Positions 38,081-48,102 of a DNA stretch of 64,000 nt are shown in pieces; positions within the stretch are counted from its first letter, which is position 1; each line of letters opens with the position of its first letter. The notes below the pieces were generated by a model. It saw nothing but the letters and a program-made list of their open reading frames with translations, was not told where the DNA came from and ran no database searches. The DNA lies in NCBI GenBank assembly GCA_021807105.1, contig JAKAPL010000010.1:1-64000 (forward strand), given 5' to 3'. The translations under genes were made by a program, and so were the position numbers. Origin of the DNA: Myxococcales bacterium. GTDB lineage: Bacteria; Myxococcota; Myxococcia; Myxococcales; JAKAPL01.

Positions 38081-38896
38081 ATGGAGCCCACGAGACCGAA
38101 CGCGCCGGAGCGCCGGGAGGCAGGCTCCCTCTCCATCGATCGCCTCCCGCCTCTGCGCCCCTGCGCGCCGTCCCACCTCCGGGGAGGCGCCCGGCCGCCC
38201 CGGCGCCTCCCCGGCCTGCTCCTCGCGCTCCTCGGCCTCGCCTGCAGCCGCCAGAAGGCCGCCGCCGCGCCCTCCGGTCCCCGGCTCGATCGGACCCTTT
38301 CGGCCCCCGAGGGACGCTTCGAGCTGCTCGCGGGCGAGCAGGAGGCGCTCCTCGGGCTCGCCCGCCGGGCCGTCGCCGCCGCGGCCGCCGGCGGCGAGCC
38401 GGTCGCGCCCGACGCCGAGCTCCTCCGCCGCTTCCCGCGGCTCGCCGCGACGCGGGCGGCGTTCGTGACCCTCAAGGAGGGGGGGGAGCTGCGCGGCTGC
38501 ATCGGGAGCCTCGTCGCGCACGAGCCGCTCGCCGCGGACGTCGCCCAGAACGCCCTCTTCGCGGCGCGCTACGACAGCCGCTTCACGCCGGTCCGCCCCG
38601 AGGAGGTGGCGGGGATCGAGATCTCGATCTCGGTCCTCGACGTCCCGCGGCCGCTCCCGCTCGCGGGGGAGGCCTTGCTCGTCGCCCTCGCGAAGGACCA
38701 TCCCGGCGTCATCCTCGACGTCGGCGGCCGCCGCTCGACGTTCCTCCCCGAGGTCTGGGAGGAGCTCCCCGCGCCGGCGCCGTTCCTCGCCGCCCTCTGC
38801 CGCAAGCAGGGCTCGCCGGAGGATTGCTGGCGGCGGCCGGAGGCGCGCTTCCAGAGCTACGGCGCGCAGTACTTCGGGGAGGAGAGGAGGCGATGA
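38081..38896 (+). CDS. amrA: AMMECR1-domain protein (AmrA-like), possible lipoprotein
   Basis: AFVTLKEGGELRGCIGSLVAHEPLAADVAQNALFAARYDSRFTPVRPEEVAGIEISISVLDVPRPL; LLALLGLACSRQ lipobox-like; start codon uncertain. Confidence 0.85.
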   Translation: MEPTRPNAPERREAGSLSIDRLPPLRPCAPSHLRGGARPPRRLPGLLLALLGLACSRQKAAAAPSGPRLDRTLSAPEGRFELLAGEQEALLGLARRAVAAAAAGGEPVAPDAELLRRFPRLAATRAAFVTLKEGGELRGCIGSLVAHEPLAADVAQNALFAARYDSRFTPVRPEEVAGIEISISVLDVPRPLPLAGEALLVALAKDHPGVILDVGGRRSTFLPEVWEELPAPAPFLAALCRKQGSPEDCWRRPEARFQSYGAQYFGEERRR

Positions 38897-38968
38897 GCGC
38901 CGGGCCCCTGGAAACCCCTCCGGCCCTCCGCTACATTCCCGGGCTCCCCCGTCCTCCCCTGGTGAACC

Positions 38969-39814
38969 ATGCAGCCTGGACCTGAAGCTCGTCTCCTCGC
39001 GCCGCTCCTCCTGAGCCTCTCCGGCTGTTGGGTGAGCTCCCAGCACGGCGACATCATCGATCAGCGCCTCCAGGCGCTCGAGGCCGACAGCCAGGACCAG
39101 AGGAAGGCCATCGCCGATCAGGAGCGGCGGCTCCTCGCGAAGATCGAGCAGACGCGGGCGGCGCTCGACCGGCTCAACAGCGGGACGCATCGCTCGGGCG
39201 CCGACCTCGACGCGCGGCTCGACGATCTGACCGAGAAGCTCCACGAGCTGCAAGGGGAGCTCTCCGAGGCGCTCCACCACCTCCAGGGTCTCGCCGCGGC
39301 CCAGAAGGCCAACTCGACCGAGGTGGACCAGAAGCTCGCCGCGGCGCTGGGATCACAGGCCCTCGCGCAGGTCGACGCCCGGGAGAAGGCGATGAAGCTC
39401 GCGCCGCCGGACCGCGCGGGGCTGTTCGCGGTCGCCTTCCAGCAGTACGGGGCGGGCGCTTACGAGGTGGCCGGGCAGCTCTTCCAGGAGTACCTGCGGC
39501 GCTATCCGAAGGACGCGAAGGACGGGGACGCGCAGTTCTTCGTCGCGGAGTCGTCGTTCCACGCCGGGCAGTACAAGCAGGCCGCCCTGGGGTACCAGAA
39601 GGTCGTCGACGCGTATGGCCGGAGCGACAAGGTCTGCGACGCCCGCCTCGGTCTGGGCGCGAGCCTCGCGGCGCTGAAGATGCGCCCGGAGGCGAAGCTC
39701 GCGTATCAGGAGACCTTGCGGCGCTGCGGCGGGAAGATCGCGGTGGCGAGGCAGGCCCGGCACGCCCTGGCCGCCCTGGGGAGCCATCGGTCCGCCAAGC
39801 ACCGGCGGCGCTGA
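38969..39814 (+). CDS. YbgF/CpoB-like tol-pal associated lipoprotein with TPR
   Basis: LSLSGCWVSS lipobox, coiled coil, then YEVAGQLFQEYLRRYPKDAKDGDAQFFVAESSFHAGQYKQAALGYQKVVDAY. Confidence 0.8.
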   Translation: MQPGPEARLLAPLLLSLSGCWVSSQHGDIIDQRLQALEADSQDQRKAIADQERRLLAKIEQTRAALDRLNSGTHRSGADLDARLDDLTEKLHELQGELSEALHHLQGLAAAQKANSTEVDQKLAAALGSQALAQVDAREKAMKLAPPDRAGLFAVAFQQYGAGAYEVAGQLFQEYLRRYPKDAKDGDAQFFVAESSFHAGQYKQAALGYQKVVDAYGRSDKVCDARLGLGASLAALKMRPEAKLAYQETLRRCGGKIAVARQARHALAALGSHRSAKHRRR

Positions 39815-39850
39815 CCTCGCGGCGCGGATCGGCGTAGAATCTCCTCACGG

Positions 39851-40585
39851 ATGAACGAGACGGAGCAGGACGGGCTGTCGCGCCTGGGCGACGGGGCGGG
39901 GGATCGCCTGCTGCGGCACCTGCTCCACGCCGCGCACGACGGGATCGTCGTCGCGGGCCCGGACGACGTCGTGCAGATCTTCAACCCGGCGGCCGAACGG
40001 CTGTTCGGCCGGCCTGCCTCCGGCGTCATCGGGTCGCTCCCGCTCGATCGGCTCTTCCCCCCGGGGGCGTGGACCCACCTGCGCCGCCATCTCTCGCGCG
40101 CGAGCGGCGGCCCGATCGAGGCCGAGGCGCTCGACGCCTCCGGCGATCGCGTCCCGATCGACCTGTCGCTCCAGCCGCTGGCCGGCGCCGGCATGGCCTG
40201 GATCGTCTGTGGCCTGCACGATCGGCGCCCCCGGGCCGCGCTCGAGGAACGTCTCGCCCGCGCCGAGACGCAGCTCCGGATGGGGCTGCGCCCGGCGATG
40301 CTCTCCGAGCTGGCGGCGGCGGTGGCCCACGAGCTGAACCAGCCGCTCACCGCGATCTATGGGAACGCGGAGCTGGTCCGGCGGAAGATGGTCGAGGGGA
40401 CGCCGGAGGCCGCGCGGCTCGACTCGCTGCTGGCGGAGGCGGACCGGATGGCGGAGGCGATCCGCAGGATCGGCAGCGTCACGCGGTACGCGACGAAACC
40501 CTACGTCGGCCAGTCGCGGATCATGGATCTCGACCGGCCTGGCGACACGGGGCCGCGAGACCCTCCGGACGGCGAGGAGCCGTAG
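39851..40585 (+). CDS. PAS + HisKA (DHp) protein without a visible HATPase domain
   Basis: PAS: DGIVVAGPDDVVQIFNPAAERLFGRPASGVIG; HisKA: ELAAAVAHELNQPLTAIYGNAELV; stops soon after. Confidence 0.75.
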   Translation: MNETEQDGLSRLGDGAGDRLLRHLLHAAHDGIVVAGPDDVVQIFNPAAERLFGRPASGVIGSLPLDRLFPPGAWTHLRRHLSRASGGPIEAEALDASGDRVPIDLSLQPLAGAGMAWIVCGLHDRRPRAALEERLARAETQLRMGLRPAMLSELAAAVAHELNQPLTAIYGNAELVRRKMVEGTPEAARLDSLLAEADRMAEAIRRIGSVTRYATKPYVGQSRIMDLDRPGDTGPRDPPDGEEP

Positions 40586-40681
40586 GCGATCGTCGCGCTC
40601 GGCCCGGGCCCCCTGGCGGGCTCCTGCCCCCCGGCGTTCCCCCGATCGGCTTCCCCCGGTCAACCCGGGTATACTCCCCCG

Positions 40682-42124
<1,443 letters not shown>

Positions 42125-42222
42125 GCCCGCCGGGGCGGCCTGCGGGCTGTCCCCCTCTCTTCACGCGGCGAGGCGGCGGCGCGATCCCCGAACGGGATCC
42201 TCGACCGGAGGCGGGCTCCTCC

Positions 42223-43650
42223 TCACGGCCCCCGCCGCAGGATGAGCGGGTCCGCGCCCATGGCCTCCCCGGTGATCGCCCCCGCCGCGTAGAGGCCGGC
42301 GTCCGCGCCCCCCGCGATCGCGTGGATCGAGAGCGTCAGGATCGGCAGCGGCTCCGGCGTGTAATAACCGTCCAGCCCGTCGAGGAGGGTCGGATCCGCC
42401 GGGCAGTACGCCGGGTTCGGGCAGGAGGCGATCGCGATCGCGTCGCACTGGGCTTGCCCGAGGATCGACGCCGCGAGGACGCGGCCGGTCTCGGGCTCGG
42501 CGACCGCGGTGAGCGCCGCGGCCGCGGGGAACCCGGGCAGCGGGGCGAGCCCGCCGTCCGCGAGCGCATACGCCGTCGCGTTGCCGCAGCCGTCGTCGCC
42601 GACCACGACGAGGTCGCCCGCCGGCCCCTCCGCGAGGTCGGAGAGCTGCCCGCCGTCGAGCGCCGCGATCTCCTCGTAGCCGCCGTCCCCCCGGACGAGC
42701 AGCCGCGGCCCACCCGTCCCCTGCGCGAGCAGGTAGACCGGCCCGCCCGCCGCCCCCACCAGCCGGAACGGCCGCGCGATGTCCGCCGGCAGCCCCTCCG
42801 CGACCACGCCCCCGTCCGGGATCACGTGCAAGGCGACGCCATGGGTGAAGGTCGGGTCGACGCCGACCGCGACCTCCTCGCCGGGCGCGAGCCGGAGGAC
42901 GGAGAGGAGCGAGCCGGTCGCCGGGCCGCCGTCGAGCGCCACCGGGACGAGACCTCCATCGATCGTCCCGGCGAGCAGAAGCCCCGTGCCCGCGTCCGAC
43001 CGGCCGGCCGCGAGCAGGTCGCCCGCCGTGTTCGCCCAGACCCCGTAGAGCGCCTCCGAGACCTCGCTGCCCGCGACCGGCGTCCACGCGGGGGCCGGGC
43101 CGGCCGAGCGCGTGACCACCACGCCGTGGCCCTTGCCGTTGCCGGCCGCGACGAGCACCTGCGCGCAGGGCGCGGCCAGCGAGTACAGCTCGGAGACCTC
43201 GCCCGTGACGACCTCCTCGACCCACGGGCCCGGGGGCGGCGATCCGCCGTCCCCGGAGGAGGCACCGCCGCTCGCGCCCCCGCTGCTCCCGCCGCTCGCG
43301 CCCCCGCTGCTCCCGCCGGACACGCAGGGGTCGCCCGCGTCCGTCTCCAGAAAGAGCGGCAGGCAGAGCCCCGAGGTCGGGTCGCAGGTCGCGACCGTGT
43401 ACTCGACGCCGTTCGGACAGGTCACCGTGCAGCAGGGGACCGTCACCGAGCAGGAATCGCCCTCGTTCGCGCACGACGCGCCGCTGCTCCCTGACGAAGA
43501 GGAGGATCCCACGTCGGGGAGCCCCGCGTCCCCGGCCGGCGCCGCCCCCGCGTCGCCGCCGGGGGCTCCCCCCGGCGCGTAGCCTCCGGTGCAGCCGGTG
43601 AGGGTGAAGGCTCCGAGGAGGGCGATGGAAGAGGCGACGGATCGAATCAT
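42223..43650 (-). CDS. Predicted lipoprotein with Ser/Gly-rich linker
   Basis: MIRSVASSIALLGAFTLTGCTGG; SSSSSGSSGASC and SGGSSGGASGGSSGGASGG linkers. Confidence 0.65.
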   Translation of the reverse strand: MIRSVASSIALLGAFTLTGCTGGYAPGGAPGGDAGAAPAGDAGLPDVGSSSSSGSSGASCANEGDSCSVTVPCCTVTCPNGVEYTVATCDPTSGLCLPLFLETDAGDPCVSGGSSGGASGGSSGGASGGASSGDGGSPPPGPWVEEVVTGEVSELYSLAAPCAQVLVAAGNGKGHGVVVTRSAGPAPAWTPVAGSEVSEALYGVWANTAGDLLAAGRSDAGTGLLLAGTIDGGLVPVALDGGPATGSLLSVLRLAPGEEVAVGVDPTFTHGVALHVIPDGGVVAEGLPADIARPFRLVGAAGGPVYLLAQGTGGPRLLVRGDGGYEEIAALDGGQLSDLAEGPAGDLVVVGDDGCGNATAYALADGGLAPLPGFPAAAALTAVAEPETGRVLAASILGQAQCDAIAIASCPNPAYCPADPTLLDGLDGYYTPEPLPILTLSIHAIAGGADAGLYAAGAITGEAMGADPLILRRGP

Positions 43651-43883
43651 GTCGGGCCATCCTAGTCGCCCTTGGAAGAGAACGAAAACCGGCGAGGCGC
43701 GGGAGGCTCGTCGCGCGTCGATCCCCGCGCTCGCCCGTGGTCTGCCTGCCGGGCGCCGCTGGAGGGCCGCCTCCGCGCGCGACGCCGCCCGGCCCCGCGG
43801 CCCGCGGGATCCCATGGGCGAGGGTTTGACGGGGGGCCGGCGCGGGGCTCGCCCGGTGGTCATGCCCACCCGCGGTCCAGGCA

Positions 43884-46337
43884 ATGGGCCGCCCCCTCGC
43901 CTGGAAGCAGTTGACCCCGGCGGCCCCGGCAGCCGATGATTCCCCCGTGAGCCCATGGATGCCCGCCGAGGCGCCGCCTCTCGCCCCTCGCTGGGCTGGG
44001 GTGCGCCGTTTCGCCTCGAAGACGGCGGCCGTGGCCATACTCGCGGGCGTCGGGGTGGGCGCCGGAGCCCTGCTCACGCCGGGCCTCGCGGGGCAGCGCA
44101 TCCCGTACGACGACCGGAGTCTCGGCCAGATTGCGACGACCACCGTCAAGGCGACCCGGGACTACGACATCCCCGACGAGGAGACGACGGCGAAGAAGCG
44201 CGAGGACGCCGTCGCCCAGGTCCGACCCGTCTACGACCTCGACGGCACGGTCCTCCCGGAGGTCGACAGCCGCGTCCGCGACGCCTTCACGTCCATGCGC
44301 GCCGCCCTCGCTCCGGCGCCGGCCGGTGCGGCCACCGACGCGCCGGAGAAGCCCGTTCGGCGGCCCGCGCCCCCCCCGCCGGCCGTCCTCGAAGCGCTGC
44401 GCGGCGCGTTCGTCGCCAAGCTCCAGGCGTCGGTCGACCCGCGCGACTTCGAGATCCTGGCGCGCGAGGGCTTCTCCCCGGACGCCGAGAGGATGGTGCT
44501 GGACCTCGTGGCCCGCGAGATGGCGGTGCGGCCCGACGTGGCGCGGCTGCTCGTCTCGGACCGGGATCTCCTCGGCAACGACCGCGAGCGCGGCATCTTC
44601 GTGCGGCCGCTGCCGGGGGGGGCGCCGGGGGGGGAGGTGGTCACCGACCTCGATTCGATCCGCGACCTCGCCGCCGCGCGGGTGGACCTCGAACGGGCGG
44701 CGTTCGACCTCCCCGGCACGTTCACCCCTGCGGTGCGCCGGGCGCTCGCGCGCCTCTCGCGCGGGGCGCTCCGGCCGAACTTGACCTACGACTCGGCGGA
44801 GACCGAGCGGCGGCGGCAGGACGCCTTCCACGGGGTCAAGCCCGTGGTCATCCAGATCAAGAAGGGGGAGAAGATCATCGGGGACGGAGAGCGGATCGAG
44901 GAGCGCCACCTCCTCGAGTTCCGCGGCATGCGCGCCCAGGCCCGGCCGGAGGACATCGCCCAGGCGCGGCTCGGCGGCGGCCTCTTCGCGGCGCTGCTCG
45001 TGCTGCTCGCCTACCGCTTCGGCCGGCGGCAGCTCCGCCGCTTCGCCCCGCGGCGCAAGGACGCGCTCTTCCTTGGGCTGCTCCTCCTGTCGAGCCTGCT
45101 CCTCGCCGCGCTGCTGACGACGGCCGGTCAGACGGTCACGGGGCGCGCGGGCTGGCTGCCGGTCGACGCCTTCGTCTACGCCATCCCGGTGGCCGCGGGG
45201 GCGATGCTCGTGCGCCTATGCCTCGGCCCCGAGCTGGCCCTGCTCTTCGCGGTCGTCGCCGGCGCGCTCTTCGGGATCCTGGAAGGGGCGTCGCTCTCCT
45301 TCGCCCTGTTCGCGATGGCGGGTTCGATCCTGGCCGCCGACCGGGTGGGGCGGGCGGCGAGCCGGGCCGGCGTGATGCGCGCGGGGCTGTGGGCGGGGGT
45401 GGGCAACAGCGGGCTGATCGCCTGCTTCGCCCTCTTTGGCGGGAGGCTCTGGACGCCGGGCGCCGGGGCCGAGATGGCGGCCGGGCTCGTCGGCGGCGCG
45501 ATCCTCTCCCCGATCCTGACCCTCGCCCTCATCCCCGCTGCGGAGGGGATCTTCGCCTACACGACCGATCTGCGGCTCGCCCGGCTCGCCAACCTGAACC
45601 ACCCGGCGCTCAAGGAGCTCATCGTCAAGGCGCCGGGCACCTACCACCACAGCATCATCCTCGGCAGCCTCGTCGAGGCGGCGGCGGAGGCCATCGGCGC
45701 GAACCCGCTCCTCGCCCGCGTCTGCGCCTACTACCACGACATCGGCAAGGGCAAGAACCCGCTCGCCTTCGGCGAGAACCTCAAGGGAGAAGGGCGGCAC
45801 GAATCGCTCTCGCCCGAGGAGAGCGCCGACCTCATCCGCAAGCACGTCCAGGACGGCCTGGACCTCGCGAGGCAGCACCGGCTGCCGCGGGCCGTCGCCG
45901 ACGCCATCCGCCAGCACCACGGGACGCGGCTCGTCGGGGACTTCCTGGAGCGCGCGCGGGAGCGGCGCGGCACGTCCGAGGTGGATGCCGGCCCCTTCCG
46001 GTACGACGGCCCCAAGCCGTCGACCCGGGAGACGGCGCTCGTGATGCTCGGCGACGGGGTCGAGGCGGCGAGCCGCTCCCTGCCACGCACGGGCGGCGAG
46101 GAGCTGGCCGCCCTCGTCCGCGAGGTCATCCGCGACGTCGTGGCCGACGGGCAGCTCGATGGCAGCGACCTGACGCTGGGCGAGCTGGAGTCGATCGGGC
46201 GCAGCTTCACGCAGACGCTCGCCGAGCTGCAGCACGCGCGCCCGACCGCAGGGGCCGGTCCGCAGCGCCAGGCCGAGTTGCCGCTTCCGCTGCCGCCGAC
46301 GCGGATCGCGGGTACGGGGCGCCTCCACTTGAACTAG
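43884..46337 (+). CDS. 7TM-HD (PgpH-like) phosphohydrolase; stop TAG lies in MITE-like element B
   Basis: Extracellular 7TMR-HDED-like region, TMs, HD motif YHHSIILGSLVEAAAEAIGANPLLARVCAYYHDIGKGKNP; start codon uncertain. Confidence 0.88.
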   Translation: MGRPLAWKQLTPAAPAADDSPVSPWMPAEAPPLAPRWAGVRRFASKTAAVAILAGVGVGAGALLTPGLAGQRIPYDDRSLGQIATTTVKATRDYDIPDEETTAKKREDAVAQVRPVYDLDGTVLPEVDSRVRDAFTSMRAALAPAPAGAATDAPEKPVRRPAPPPPAVLEALRGAFVAKLQASVDPRDFEILAREGFSPDAERMVLDLVAREMAVRPDVARLLVSDRDLLGNDRERGIFVRPLPGGAPGGEVVTDLDSIRDLAAARVDLERAAFDLPGTFTPAVRRALARLSRGALRPNLTYDSAETERRRQDAFHGVKPVVIQIKKGEKIIGDGERIEERHLLEFRGMRAQARPEDIAQARLGGGLFAALLVLLAYRFGRRQLRRFAPRRKDALFLGLLLLSSLLLAALLTTAGQTVTGRAGWLPVDAFVYAIPVAAGAMLVRLCLGPELALLFAVVAGALFGILEGASLSFALFAMAGSILAADRVGRAASRAGVMRAGLWAGVGNSGLIACFALFGGRLWTPGAGAEMAAGLVGGAILSPILTLALIPAAEGIFAYTTDLRLARLANLNHPALKELIVKAPGTYHHSIILGSLVEAAAEAIGANPLLARVCAYYHDIGKGKNPLAFGENLKGEGRHESLSPEESADLIRKHVQDGLDLARQHRLPRAVADAIRQHHGTRLVGDFLERARERRGTSEVDAGPFRYDGPKPSTRETALVMLGDGVEAASRSLPRTGGEELAALVREVIRDVVADGQLDGSDLTLGELESIGRSFTQTLAELQHARPTAGAGPQRQAELPLPLPPTRIAGTGRLHLN

Positions 46338-46749
46338 GAGGCTGGTGTGAAATGGCGGCCTACTGCGAAAGCCGATCCCTTCGCTGCGACGGGCGGCCTC
46401 GTCGCTTCGCGGCGCAACGTGCTGCAAAGTACTGCTAAAGAGTCCGTTTCCGCCGCGCACTCCTCGGGCGCCCCTCTCGCCTTAGCCCGTCTTATTCACG
46501 GTACGGCGTAGCGAGGCGTTCGAGACCGCAGCCGAGAAGGGCAAGCGAGAGCGACGACCGACGAGGCGTCGCGTAAAGCACCTCCCCCCCAAGTCGTTTG
46601 GAGGGTGGCAAGCCCCCCGCGAGGAGGTACGGAGCGAGCAGGCCCTTCGGGAGGCGCGGGATCGGACGTCGCAGCAGCCGGACCGTGAATAAGACGGGCT
46701 TAGGTCTCGGCTTTCTCGCGACGGCGCCCATGGGACACCAGCCTCCTAG
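46334..46749. mobile_element. MITE-like element, family B, copy 2, split by a family A insertion
   Basis: CTAGGAGGCTGGTGTGAAATGG...CCCATGGGACACCAGCCTCCTAG; outer halves align with 6820-7009. Confidence 0.75.
46485..46699 (+). mobile_element. MITE-like element, family A, copy 3 (215 bp), nested in B; TTA target duplication
   Basis: gccttaGCCCGTCTTATTCACGG...CCGTGAATAAGACGGGCttaggtc versus uninterrupted gccttaggtc in copy 1 of B. Confidence 0.9.
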
Positions 46750-47366
46750 AAGTTCACGCCGGCGAGGAGCAGCGCCTGCGCGCGAAAAGGGTGGAGCCCC
46801 GTCGAGAACAGGTTATTGAAGGTCGACATCGAGCTGAAGCTCGCGATCCACGCGTAGCGCGCGTCGAGGCTGAACTGGCCGAGACGGAGCCGGAGGCCGA
46901 CGCCGTAGGGCAGCGTCCAGCCGTCCGGGGACGCGCCGACGGTGGCGATCGGGGAGGAGTACCAGTCCCGGCCCACGCCGGCGAACACGTAAGGCTTGAT
47001 GTCCGTGATGTCCTGCGGGTCCACGGGGAAGCTGTAGCCTGGGGTCAGGATGGCGTATCCACCATTCCGGTCGATGTCCCCGCCGCCGACGGCCGAAGAG
47101 ATCATCGCCCCGCTGTATCCGACCTCGATCCCGAGGAAGCGCAACGGTTCGGCCTGCAAGCTAAGGCCATAGGTCAAGGCGGGAGACTTGGCGGCGACGA
47201 GCCCCGACCGATACCACTCCGCCCCACCCTGCACGCTCAGGGTCAACGGGTGGCCAAGGAGAACGGGATCCGGCTCCACGACCGGCGCGGCCAGCTCCTC
47301 GCCCATCGCCCGGCCGGCGAGCAGGATCGATGTCACCGCCACTGTGGCCAACATCCAGCGCAGCAT
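46746..47366 (-). CDS. Outer-membrane beta-barrel-like protein; stop TAG lies in MITE-like element B
   Basis: MLRWMLATVAVTSILLAGRAMGEEL signal peptide; alternating YVFAGVGRDWY, VGLRLRLGQFSLDARYAWI, C-terminal AQALLLAGVNF. Confidence 0.75.
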   Translation of the reverse strand: MLRWMLATVAVTSILLAGRAMGEELAAPVVEPDPVLLGHPLTLSVQGGAEWYRSGLVAAKSPALTYGLSLQAEPLRFLGIEVGYSGAMISSAVGGGDIDRNGGYAILTPGYSFPVDPQDITDIKPYVFAGVGRDWYSSPIATVGASPDGWTLPYGVGLRLRLGQFSLDARYAWIASFSSMSTFNNLFSTGLHPFRAQALLLAGVNF

Positions 47367-47465
47367 GGTCTCTCCCTCCGTCTGAATGGTGCCTTCGTTT
47401 CTGAAGCTGTGGACACCACCGGTCCGGTGGCAGGCGTTGACCGCTCCGGGGTGGCGGTGCTTTGA

Positions 47466-47990
47466 ATGCGCGCCGTGCGGATGATGGCCCTGCCCCTCGC
47501 ATGCCTCCTCTGGTGGCCGCTCGACTGCGCGCACGGGGCGCCGCGCGCGCCGGAGCCGCCCGACGCGGGGACGCCGCCGGACGCTGGAACGGCCGCCCGC
47601 GCAGAGCCGCTGGGCTGCGCCGCGGATCTCTCCGGCGAGTGGGAACACCAGGACGATCCCTCGTACCGCTACGCGGCGCGCGACGATGGCCACCGAGTGA
47701 CGCTGCGCCCGTATCGCGTCCAGGACGACGGCGGAGCGCTCCCCACGCCGGAGGGGATGCGCATCGAGCTGGCGCGCTTACCCTCGGGCTTCGCCGGCGA
47801 CTTCGAGATGGTCGAGGACGTGGACGGGCGGAAGTGCCCCGCGTCGTTCGACGCCCGCGTGGTTGCCTGCGCGAAGGACCGCCTGACGCTCCGGATCGAG
47901 CAGTCCTACGCGGTCGGCCAGGATTGCAAGCGGGTCGACGCCGGCGGCCCGGACATCGCCGACCATGTCCTCATCCGAAGCCCTCGCTGA
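47466..47990 (+). CDS. Hypothetical secreted protein
   Basis: Signal-like MRAVRMMALPLACLLWW; Pro/Asp linker; compact Cys-containing domain. Confidence 0.5.
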   Translation: MRAVRMMALPLACLLWWPLDCAHGAPRAPEPPDAGTPPDAGTAARAEPLGCAADLSGEWEHQDDPSYRYAARDDGHRVTLRPYRVQDDGGALPTPEGMRIELARLPSGFAGDFEMVEDVDGRKCPASFDARVVACAKDRLTLRIEQSYAVGQDCKRVDAGGPDIADHVLIRSPR

Positions 47991-48102
47991 CGCGGACCGG
48001 TGCCGCAAGGGGCGACGGGGTTGCCGGGTCGCTCCGGGACCGTGCTAGTATCTCACAGCCTGGCGAGGCCCTTCGCCCGCCCGGCCTACGAAGGAGCAGC
48101 GC

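Noticed and set aside
42223-43650. Considered a toxin or adhesin because of Gly/Ser repeats
   Set aside because: Only lipobox plus low-complexity linker is visible; nothing supports a specific function
46492-46731. Protein coded by element A (VLFTVRLLRRPIPRLPKG...)
   Set aside because: Recurs only because the DNA element is repeated; starts and stops vary with insertion site and there is no RBS
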